The position numbers were made by a program, and so were the translations under genes. Below the pieces are notes generated by a model. It ran no database searches and had not been told where the DNA came from. It saw nothing but the letters and a program-made list of their open reading frames with translations. Shown here in pieces: positions 10,604 through 20,300 of a stretch of DNA of 64,000 bases. This DNA is from Rhododendron vialii (lineage: Eukaryota > Streptophyta > Magnoliopsida > Ericales > Ericaceae), in the NCBI RefSeq assembly GCF_030253575.1, contig NC_080569.1, positions 4,899,501-4,963,500 on the forward strand, in the 5' to 3' direction. The first letter of the stretch is position 1. Each line of letters begins with the position of its first letter.

Positions 10604-11734
10604 GTTTGTTCAGTTAAAAAGACGGACATGGACGTCAAAATCATCATTCATGGTTGTTAAAGTTAATAAAGCAATCTACAAAAGGTACACATTGTGGTGT
10701 TCTGAATTTAGGTTTCCGATATGGCGAGCATATAGATCATGTAAGTTTATGGTCAATTGCCTAAATCTCTTTGTATTGGGAGGTTGATAGAATTGTCGTC
10801 AATGCATAAAGTTCATCCAGCTTGCCTGAAGAGAGTTGCCTTCTATCAGTTTTCTCCATCTTTCTCATTGGGAGGATGTACTCAATCCATCAACGGGTAC
10901 TTCAACCACATGGTCGGATCCTAGATCACGCGAGACGAATTCTGAAGCTACCGAACAAAGATCAGCGCATTCAACAAATGTCTAACCATTTGATGTGTAC
11001 TAGATTTTCCAGAAAAGTCTCGGAAATACATTAAGTTGGTAAAATCGCAAGGGAGATCACTTCCGTTGGATTAACAATTTGGTTTGTATCCAAATCCAGC
11101 TAACAGTCCATTAAAACGGGTACTAGATCCGCTCAAAATAATGCACGTTGATCTTTAGTCTTAGAACCTCTTCGGGTGGCTGTAAATTACTCCTAGGACC
11201 TTTATACCACAATGGGAACTTTGGAAATCGATCTGCAATAATTTCTCCGTCGGCTCTCTAGAATTGAATTCTTAGCTCCGTCCCTGTAAGAGAATTTGAG
11301 GTGGGCGTCGGCATAATGGTTTCCTAGCAACAACCATGCAAATTAATTATTTGTTTCGATGAGAAAAATATCCGTAAAGTATTTTAATATGGAGAATAAA
11401 TTCTTTTACATCGCGCCACGTTGCAAAACAGTGGTTCTAATCAATCGAACATGCGACGTGGCGCAATATAATTGATTTGAAAGAAACAAATGTTTACACC
11501 GCCGGTGTAAAAAATTTAATCTCTAAAATATGAATCTAAATTGTAAAAATAACACATAAGAAGAACAAATGACATCTTTTTAAAAATCTGATAATGATTT
11601 TTGTGTTAGGTTCTGATCACCAAGACGAATGGTTAAACTAAAAAAAAATAAACATAATCCAATAGAGAACGATCCAATAAAGAACGATTAGAAATAGGTA
11701 TTACCAGTGCATGCTTTGGAACAAACATTTGTTA
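10604..11734. other. Intergenic region downstream of thiolase
   Basis: No supported gene. Short open frames near 10.82-11.03 kb have no recognisable domain. An inverted pair (GCGCCACGTTGC near 11414 and GCGACGTGGCGC near 11452) could form a stem. Confidence 0.4.
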
Positions 11735-12378
11735 GAGCATCTCCAATCCAATACTCTATTTGAGAGTATCAAAATACTCTATTTTATTCATAAAGTGATT
11801 TTAGAGGAAATCGTTGTTCCTATTTACTCCAACCACAAATCCTCTATTTTTCCCTCTAAAATTTTCCTCCAAAATTAACCTCTACCAATTCCCTCCAAAA
11901 TCACCCTCCAAAAATTCCCTCCAAAATTAACCTTTGCCACAGCAAAACAAGTTCCCCTCCTGTTTTTTACTCCAGTTTTGTAGACCCCATGGCTTCCACT
12001 ACATTTCCCCCTCCCTCCCATTTGTAGAAGTTAATGTTGCTGTAGAAGTTAATGTTGTAGAACCTGTGAAATGTACTAGAAGTTAAGCACAAGTCCTGTG
12101 GAATTAAGTTGATGTTGTAGAAGTGTAGACAGTGTTAAAAAGTTGACATAAACGTACAAGGGTGAAAGGATATGGTTGACATAAACAAAAGCTCATAAAG
12201 ATACAAATGCCATTTTAAAAGGTGAATAGTGTTATAGAGGGGATCCTCCATATTTTCTCCCATCCTCTAAATATGAATGATCAAAATCCAATCCTCTCAA
12301 ATAGAGGAGGCTTGAGAGGATGGGTGGAGGAATTCAATACTCTCAAATGGAGGAATAGAGCATGGATTGGAGATGCTC
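11735..12378. mobile_element. PIF/Harbinger-type MITE flanked by TTA
   Basis: The ends are GAGCATCTCCAATCC and its exact complement GGATTGGAGATGCTC, each bordered by TTA (11732-11734 and 12379-12381). A 3-bp TTA duplication with GAGCATCTCC ends is typical of Tourist/Harbinger elements. Subterminal blocks (ATACTCTATTTGAGAG and CAATACTCTCAAATGGAGG) are also inverted. The interior has no transposase. Confidence 0.8.
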
Positions 12379-12884
12379 TTACGTCGTGCCAATTCTGTCA
12401 TTGAATGCATGAACCGTTTTTTCATTTGTCTTCAATTTCAAAAAAAAAAACTTCTACGAGACAAGTCTTAAAGCAGTTGAAAAAACGTTATTTATAACTA
12501 ATTAAACGGATTTGGGGTTTTTATTGTGATTTTACTTTTTAGTGAATCGTTTAATGAAAATGGTTTTCTTATTTTTACATCTTATAACCCAATAATAGAG
12601 GCCAAGGGCAGCATCGTAAAAAACTAACCCATAATTCATTTTCATCATCTCTATTATAAAACAGAAGGGTGTGGGGACAAGTTGTTGGAACGACTTAGAT
12701 TCATTTGATCCAAAGGCTGTAGTGCATCCTCTCACTTCCCGGTTAAGTGCCCATGGTTTTCACCTAAATCACACAACTGTCATCCCCTTCCAACTGGAAT
12801 GCCGTAGGCACGGGCTAGCTCTAGTTCATCTATAAAACACTATACTGTTTCAAAATACATTCTTCAGATAGCTCCTAAACACGG
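12379..12884. other. AT-rich intergenic stretch
   Basis: No gene, RNA or clear element is seen. It is A/T-rich with one poly-A run. Confidence 0.4.
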
Positions 12885-13085
12885 ATTCGGAAACCCCGTG
12901 CACTACACGGTGTATAGTGCAGATCATAGCCGTCCATGAGTGTTTTTGACGATCCAGATTTAAATAAAACTTTTCCGGAAAAAAGTTTAGCTCTTCCCTG
13001 GAAAAGTTTTATTTTAAATCTAGACCGTTGAAAGCTTGTTTGGACGGTTATGATCTGCTCTACAGAGCACCTTGCCGGCAGGATC
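12885..13085. mobile_element. Foldback MITE
   Basis: The left arm (GTGTATAGTGCAGATCATAG, CCGTCCATGAG, AAATAAAACTTTTCC) pairs with the right arm (GGAAAAGTTTTATTTTAAAT, TTGGACGGTTATGATCTGC, CAGAGCACC). The structure is nearly a full palindrome of about 200 bp. No target duplication was settled. Confidence 0.55.
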
Positions 13086-13317
13086 CCTAGACCTCAAACA
13101 CTACTACCATACCCACAAACACATTCTGACAATAATTCATAAAGCTAAAAAGGCAAAAAGCTAAAAATGAAAAACTAAAAAGTAAGCTCCCAAACGCCTC
13201 CTATTACTAGGGCTACTAGTACAAAGCATCAAATGTGATGTAGAACACGTAGAGCTCCAATTTCATGAGTAATTGGACCGGTCGAAGCCTCGGAAGCCCA
13301 AACTATCCGATTTGGCA

Positions 13318-13441
13318 AATTTTGGACGAGCTCGAATTGGGCCCAAACTTAGTAGGCTGACTTATTTTCGTATTGGGATAAATTTTGGACAAGCTCGAAT
13401 TGGACCCAAACTTGATGGGATGACTTATTTTCGTGTTATGG
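13318..13441. repeat. Two-copy tandem repeat, 62-bp period
   Basis: AAATTTTGGAC(G/A)AGCTCG, then AATTGG(G/A)CCCAAACTT and GACTTATTTTCGT, occurs twice in tandem with a few mismatches. It yields parallel peptides on both strands that have no independent support. Confidence 0.7.
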
Positions 13442-13802
13442 TCAAGATTCACGACCTTAGATGGTGGATTTCTGCCTAGTTCATCCGAGGCCTTCAATTT
13501 GATAATTTTGCCAATTTAGGAAAAATTTCGTTCGTTAATAATTCTTAGACTATAATTCCATTTTCGTTGATTCTTTTTGGAAAAGACTTATTTTTCTTTC
13601 CTTTTTCTAATTTTATTATTTTTCTCAATTTTTGGAAAACTTCATTTTTAAGTTAGGGTTTTATTAGTTTAGGGTTACGCAATTTTTTTTATGAAAGGCC
13701 TTTAACTTCGTTATCTAAACAACTTTTATTCAATAGTATTCAAACTTTGTCTTTTACTCTTGTGGACTCGAGTTTATCGTTCGTAACTAATCTCATTATG
13801 AA

Positions 13803-14744
13803 GGAAAAAATTCAAAATACCTCCCAACCTTTACTCTAAATTTCAATTAGATTCCCAAACTTTCAAAAAAATCGATTTTACTCATAACGTTATCTTCTAT
13901 TAATCAAAACGACCCCTTTCGTCCAAATAACTAATGGATTTTGTTAAAGGCCCCGTTAAATAGCGTCCCGATCGAATTTCGATGATCTGAGCCGCTCAAT
14001 GTTTTTCAGAATGTGATTTTCATGCTACCTGCAAGAAATCAATAAAAAAATTACTGAGAAAGGCTTCATTTGATCAATTTTTTATTGAACAATTCAATAA
14101 AAAACTGCTCAAATGAAACCTTTCCCGGTCATTTTTTTTGCTAATTTCTCGCTGGTATCTTTAAAATCATGTTTTGAACATATTGAATTGCTCGGATCAT
14201 CAAAATTCGATCGAAAAAGAGGAGGTGCGGACCAATCCGGATTTTGTTTAAGTTAGGGCGTCCGGATTTTGCTTCGGTCCGCACCTCCCCTTTCCCGATC
14301 GAATTTCAATGATTCAAGCCGCTCAATGTGTTCTGATCAAATTTCAATGATCCGAGCTATTCAATGTGTTCAGAACATGATTTTAAAAGTATTCGCGAGA
14401 AATCAGCAAGAAAATTGATAGAAAATGGCATCATCCGAATAGTTTTTTATTGAACTGTTCAATAAAAATTGCTCAAATCAAGCTCTTCCCGGTCTTTTTT
14501 TCTTTTTTGATTTCTTGAGGGTACTCTTAAAATCACGTTCTGAATATATTGAGCGGCTCAGATTATCGAAATTCAATCAGGACACTATTTAATAGAGCCT
14601 TTAACGAAATCTGTTAGTCATTTAGACGGAAGGGGTTGTTTTAATTAACGGAAGATAACGTTGGTAGTAAAATTAATTTTTTTAAAAGTTTGAGAGTCTA
14701 ATTGAAACTTAAAGTAAAAGTTGGGGGTATTTTGAAAATTTTCC
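13803..14744. mobile_element. Non-autonomous MULE with exact 9-bp target duplication
   Basis: CATTATGAA is present at 13794-13802 and 14745-14753. The element's ends are long inverted repeats of about 180 bp or more, starting GGAAAAAATTCAAAATACC on the left and GGAAAATTTTCAAAATACCC on the complementary right. A 9-bp duplication with long terminal repeats identifies a Mutator-like element. The interior is itself palindromic and repeats a motif around GAATTTCGATGATCTGAGCC. No coding sequence is present. Confidence 0.88.
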
Positions 14745-14833
14745 CATTATGAATTTCGCTGCGTCTATATTTTGAGGTGTTTCGCTTTTGTAAGTGGAGT
14801 ATCTCCGTACAGAGAACTACAAGCACATTATTT

Positions 14834-15125
14834 GGATCGGAACTTGTACAAGAAAAACAGATTTGAGAAGGGTATGGAAGCAAAAGGTTGAAATTATACT
14901 TTCCCATATTTTGATCAAAAGTGTAATAATTGTGTTCTCCTAAATAGTTAAAGACGTAAAAAACTGGAAACGGATAGAGTATAAATTTAGAAGAGGGATT
15001 TCGCTGTGGGTGCACATTACTAGTGCTACTACATACAAAGCATATCATATGAAAGAGGGGTTTCGCTTCTGTAAGTATCTCCCTACAGAGAACTACAAGT
15101 ACTGTATGTGTAGGCAACTGATCAC
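14834..15125 (+). pseudogene. 5'-only remnant of a third Deg-like gene copy
   Basis: This stretch matches the upstream region and first codons of both Deg-like genes: TATAAATTTAGAAGAGGG, GTGGGTGCACATT, CTACTACATACAAAGCAT, GGGGTTTCGCTTCTGTAAGT, then ATGTGTAGGCAACTGATCA. The frame reads MCRQLIT and stops, where the intact copies continue HLISVWP. An extra ~22 bp (TCTCCCTACAGAGAACTACA) sits just before the ATG, and a related block also occurs at 14.78-14.82 kb. No later exons follow. It appears to be what remains of an additional cluster member. Confidence 0.75.
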
Positions 15126-15269
15126 CTGAGACACCTTACATTTTCACACAAGAGTTTAAACTTTCTGAGTTGGATATAAAAATTCTACACAAGACATCAT
15201 TCAAATATCGAACCCAAGTTTAATCACTTGAATTTAAAATGAAAGTAGTATATATACAAGACATCATTG

Positions 15270-15447
15270 AAATATCAATAATTCTATCACTATACCCAAC
15301 TATACACCCAAATACACACCCGCACTCACAATAGGGTAGGTCCCACACACACTAGGTGTGTAGTGTGTGCGGGCTCCTCCACTCTATTGTGAGTGTGAGT
15401 GTGAGTGTGTGATTGGGTATGTAGTTGGATGTGGTGGTAGAATGATT
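15270..15447. mobile_element. Palindromic MITE rich in CACAC/GTGTG
   Basis: The left arm AATTCTATCACTATACCCAA with CCGCACTCACAATAG pairs with the right arm CTATTGTGAGTGTGAG with GGGTATGTAGTTGG and GGTAGAATGATTG. Short related sequences flank it (ACAAGACATCATT and ATCACTTGA motifs). Similar CACAC-rich foldbacks occur upstream of Deg copy 1 (17.15-17.27 kb) and in intron 1 of copy 2. Confidence 0.55.
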
Positions 15448-15823
15448 GTTAAAATATTGACCCCAAGTTAATCACTTGAGTAACACTGAGTATTTTAGTT
15501 TTGGTAATGGGTGAAGAGAGAAATAGGGTAATGATTGAAAATAAGGGTGATGAGTGGAGAGAGATAAAAAGAGAAATAAAATAAATAATTAGAGAAATAG
15601 GATAATGATTAAAAAATAAAATTAAAACAAAATAAAATATCAAAATGAAGAAAGCCAGTCTTTTTTTCCTTTTCCGTCTTAAAATCCAATGCTATCGCAA
15701 ATGTTTTCATTGACCATAAATTCCAATTCAACCCAAAAACTTCTTCCTTGGCTGATCCCAAACCACGTTCATTAACTACCTTTACTTCTTTTAGAGAAAA
15801 TTTTTCTCAGCTGGCCGATAGTT
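15448..15823. other. AT-rich intergenic stretch
   Basis: Purine-rich near 15.5-15.6 kb, with no recognisable gene or element. Confidence 0.35.
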
Positions 15824-15962
15824 AATGCCTTGTTTGTTTTACTTTTTGAATTTTTTTTAAAAAGATTCTGTCTACTTTCAATCATTTTTCTCTTTCTACT
15901 TATTACTTCTACTACTCTCATAATTTTTTTTTAAAAAATTCATCCAAACACAGCATTAAATT
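15824..15962. mobile_element. Short inverted-repeat MITE
   Basis: The ends TTAATGCCTTGTTTG and CAAACACAGCATTAAA are inverted with a mismatch or two. They are followed inward by GAATTTTTTTTAAAAA facing TTTTTTTTTAAAAAATTC. Length and ends resemble Tourist-like MITEs. No duplication is certain. Confidence 0.5.
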
Positions 15963-16211
15963 CTTTATTGAAGTCTTCTCACAGTCGATGCCAGCTGCTA
16001 ATAGCCTATTTTGGTGGGTTTCCAATTTTCAGTGAAAGTAATGTCCTTTGCCTGCTGCGCCTCTGATGAGATGAGACCCATTTTTAGTGTGAAATCCTCA
16101 TGCTGCTTTTAATGTGGAAGATCATGTCCTTTTGTCATCGGATCCACTATGATGCCTCAGTTCGGTTTTGGGAGGAGGCTCCATCCAATTATTTTAGTCC
16201 AGTTTTCTGTC

Positions 16212-16365
16212 AAATTTTGGCCTTTATGGGCCCCATTGCGGACTCACAAGAATTATCGAAATCGTTCATTTTATAAAGTTCGGCGAGTAAATTTTGGCCT
16301 TTATGGGCCCCCATTGCGGACTCACAAGAATTATCGAAATCGTTCATTTTATAAAGTTCGGCGAG
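16212..16365. repeat. Two-copy tandem repeat, 77-bp period
   Basis: A unit starting AAATTTTGGCCTTTATGGGC and ending AAAGTTCGGCGAG is present twice, nearly identically, head to tail. The high identity suggests a recent local duplication. Confidence 0.85.
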
Positions 16366-16567
16366 TTTGTTGTTCATACAAAAAATTAGTTTGATCGAGC
16401 ATCAATAAATACGTAATTGAAATAGATTTGCAAAAAAAAAAAAAGGGATGAAAATAAATAATTGAAAACTTGAATATTACTTGAAAAAAAAAAAATTTCG
16501 GATCGAAACTTGTATACAAGAAAAACAGATTTGAGAAGGGTATGAAAGCAAAAGGTTGAATTATACT

Positions 16568-16727
16568 CGGGCCGACCCATTCACGTGCCTCCACAGTTCT
16601 GCAAGTATTTTTCTGTCTTTGGTTATGCTTTCAAGCACTGTAAAACAAGTTTTGCCAGTTTCTATTACAAAGATACTCATCTTTGACTTTCCATGGGGTT
16701 TGCTGACACAACTTCCACGTACCCCAT

Positions 16728-16758
<31 letters not shown>

Positions 16759-17042
16759 CACATGGGCTTATGATTGGGCTTTTTTTTTGTTATTGCAACT
16801 TCAAATGAAAGATTTTAAACCGGAAAAACTACATTCAAAATACTTTGCATTTGAACAGTTAAATTAGACCTACATAAATTAGGACTTTTCATTTATTTTT
16901 TCGTTAAAGTTCGGGATATATCTTTTGATTGTTCGAAAAAATTGGTCCTTGCACAATATTGCTTCATTTTAATTTTTTGTTAAAATTGTTAATGATATAT
17001 ATGTGACCCCACTTGGTGCAAATTCTAGATCCGCCAACCACT
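16568..17042. mobile_element. Insertion bordered by 9-bp direct repeat AATTATACT
   Basis: AATTATACT lies at 16559-16567 and 17043-17051. In the 5'-only remnant at 14.83 kb the two flanks are joined directly: the AAAAACAGATTTGAGAAGGG block, then TTATACTTTCC, then GTGTAATAATTGTG. The 475 bp here are therefore an insertion relative to that copy. It includes a (TC)n run and lacks obvious inverted ends. The left edge of the tandem-duplicated unit falls 15 bp inside it. Confidence 0.55.
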
Positions 17043-17126
17043 AATTATACTTCTCCGTATTTTGGAAGTGTAATAATTGTGTTCTCTTGAATAATTGAAG
17101 ACAAAAAAATGGAAACGGAAAGGGAG

Positions 17127-17133
17127 TATAAAT
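17127..17133 (+). promoter_or_regulatory. TATA box of Deg-like copy 1
   Basis: TATAAAT sits about 190 bp upstream of the ATG. The equivalent box in copy 2 is about 100 bp upstream, because copy 1 has a CACAC-rich insertion between TATA and start. The box is also conserved in the remnant at 14980-14986, which supports a real promoter element. Confidence 0.45.
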
Positions 17134-17315
17134 TTCGCAATTATTCTACTTCCACACCCAAATACATACCCATTTACACACACAATAGAGATAGAGCCAA
17201 CGCACACTACACATTCAATGTGTGTGGAGGTGGGAGTGTATAAATAGGTGTGTGTTTAGGGCTACTACAGACAAAGCATCGTACGAAAGAGGGGGTTCGC
17301 TTCTGTAAGTACAGT

Positions 17316-20300
17316 ATGTGTAGGCATCTGATATCAGTCTGGCCGTCCCGTCGTCTCTTTCATTCCAAGATTTTGGCTGCTTCTTCTTCTCCGATCGCTA
17401 ATCCTCTCTTTTGTAATAAGTTTGATAAGTCAATCCACAGCGATTCCAAGAAATCCGTACGGTTGCCGTCCGTTGTTTCTTCTCCTGCCTCCAAACTCCA
17501 CACAAGTTTTCAATCTTTCCTCTCAATTTCATCATCGTATGAAGATCGGGTCGACCATTGTGCTCTACTACGTAAATGTAATAGTAGCACTACCGTTATT
17601 AGGTCTTTCTCCTCTCGCGCCTTTGTCAGGGACATTGTGAAGGAACCGGTAGTCTGTGATAATGATCATGAAGAAGAAGAACCTGATGATGGTGATTTTG
17701 AAGAATGCGGCCGGGAGGAGGATATGGTGAGTTTGATTAATAATAATTAATTGTCCGCGCTCTCTAATGGTGAAAAAAAAGAAAGAAAGAATCGAGATGA
17801 AATAAAAAATGATTCTTTATTGGTCTATTTCGTTTCTTAGACTCCGTTTGTTAAAATATTATATACAATGTAGAATATTTTCAGCTATTAAAAAGAATTT
17901 ACTTGCATCCATGCCAGATTAAGGTTGGTTATGCAAAAATAAAAGCAAAAAGTAAGGGTATGCTAATTATTAAAAGGGTTATGCATTATTTAAGATTTCT
18001 TCTTAGATAAGATAGCCGTTTCATTGGAAGTTATATTGTTTACCCATTTCGGTGATCATGCGGAACACCACAAAAGTAAGGGTATGCTAATTATTGGATT
18101 CTTTTTCCAGCCACAATGTGATGCAGTTGTCGGGGTACTGTGTACTGTTGCGGATGCGGATGTGTATTCCCCGTGGAGAAGGAGACAAGGGCCGTCTTTG
18201 GGTGCTGGATTAATCTTGAGTGGGAGAAGAGTGTTAACTACTGCTCATTCAGTGGATCAATACACTCAATTGGAAGTCAGGAAAGAGGTCTGGGGTGGTC
18301 CAAAGTGTACAGCTACAATGCTTGCTGTAGCACCTGAGTGTGATCTTGGTATGATTTACCTTCCTTTCTCTCTGCATCATTTGATGCACCACTTTTTGTA
18401 TCGCTAAATCTGGCAAAAATATGAGATTTAGGCAAACATTACTTCCTTTTTTATATAAAAGTGTTACAAGAAATCCGATTTGACTTTTCTAGCCCTTGAT
18501 TAGATGCTCTGCTTTTACAATAACGATATGCTTTGCACTTATATACCGTTGTGTTTTAAATATCCCTATTGGAAAGGTAATATGAACAACTGGGTTAGTG
18601 CTGCTTTGTGTAGTAGCTGGGACATTAGAGGGTGAATTTTTCCTAACATAGGGATTTGATTATGTATCTCCAGCTACGGGCATTCTTGAGTAGTTTGTTC
18701 TTATTTGTATTTGATTTGATTTGTGGTCATATGTCGGGCTTTCTTAGTTCTTACATGTTTGATTCTCGAGTTTAAACAAATCTTTATTTTTTATTTTTGT
18801 AGAATTTAGGTGAATGGTCAAATAATCTATTTGGTAGTGTTTGTTTGTTTTTGATGTTTTCGTTTGGATTGCTAGAGATCTTGCTCAATTCAAGATAACA
18901 TATCTCAATGTTTGCATGCATAGTGGTTAAAAACCTACTGTACAAGATATTTATCATATGATTCATATAGTCTCCTTCAAAAAATAATACGTTTCCCATT
19001 CCATATCCATTTTGTATAGAAATCCTAAATTATATATGTGTGTCCCCATTCAGTACGTATTCTATGATTACTTATTGGAAAAAAGTTGGACCTTATTTTT
19101 AGAGCAGAACCCCAAACGCATTATTCAAACTTGTTTAAACTTTGATGTAATTATGGCGATGTGCAATTAATTTCAAAGAAACCAACCTCGATATAGGGCT
19201 TGAGTAGAAGAAAGAACCATTATTAGATCGTGTTTTTTCTGAATCATGTAAGGGCTCTCCTTTTCTTTTCGTGACTAAGGTAGTAGGAAGCCTGAATGTG
19301 ATAGATCCCACTTCAGGGAGTTAAAGTTTTGCATCTTAAATTCTTTTCTTTTTTTTATGAATATGTGCATAGTTTGTTGGTGTTATCAGGTACGATACAC
19401 GTTACATATCCCAATGGGAATTATAAAATGAAAAAAATTTGATACACATACGTATCTATGTAACGTATCCCGATTTGGAAACACGAAATTGCAACAAATA
19501 AGGCTTGGTTTGTCAAAAAAGAAGCAACATGGACTTTTGATCAATTTTTCGATAAAAACAATTGGGTGATATTATATGTGGTGATTTGCATGCAGCAATT
19601 CTAACAGTCCATGATGATGAATTCTGGAATCAAGTTAAGCCAGTGGAATTTGGGGATATGCCATCACCAGGAGATAAAGTGATCATAGATCGCCTTCGAA
19701 AAGGTGGAGCGAAGCCTTTGGTGACTGCTTGTGTATTGGGATCGGGCATGACACGTTATTCATTTTGGGGCACCAAACTTCTGGCCTTTCGGGTATGTTG
19801 AAGGGAAAATTTCTGTGAAATATTGTTCTTAGTACTACAAATCATATGATTGAGTCCCTCTTCTTTTTTAGGAGTTTAATTTTAGAAATCTCCAAATTAC
19901 TCAAGAAAACCTCCAATTTTTATAATAATAATTATTATCCTCCAGTTCGCAGATAGATTGTGTCATCTTTGTTGTAAATTTTTGTAATAGCGCCATGGTG
20001 TAGAGTAGTTACTTAATGTCTCAAATACTTTTCTCACCCTATTTTCTCATAACTATGAAATTGCAAAATGTGGGTACATCATCAAAGATGTAGAAACAAT
20101 GGAGTTAATGAAATTTTAGTTGATAGTTAAGCTGGTTCCAAAATGACAGCGAAGGTATATCAGACTTACCAGTTGTTTAGCCTTACCTCTTAAAAAGGAA
20201 ATAGAACTTCAAATTAGCTTTCCAGCCCAATTTGAATTGCCTCAAATGAATAAACCAATGTAAATTTATGGTCAAAATACCGAAAGTTGTCCTGATTCAC

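Noticed and set aside
17250-17315. Upstream ATG in frame with Deg copy 1 as the start
   Set aside because: The ATG at 17316 is conserved in copy 2 and in the remnant. The upstream extension lies in leader sequence and is not open in copy 2.
18784-18999. Minus-strand frame in intron 2 of copy 1, also present in unit 2 at 32064-32279
   Set aside because: It is shared only because the units are recent duplicates. It lies within an intron and resembles nothing known.
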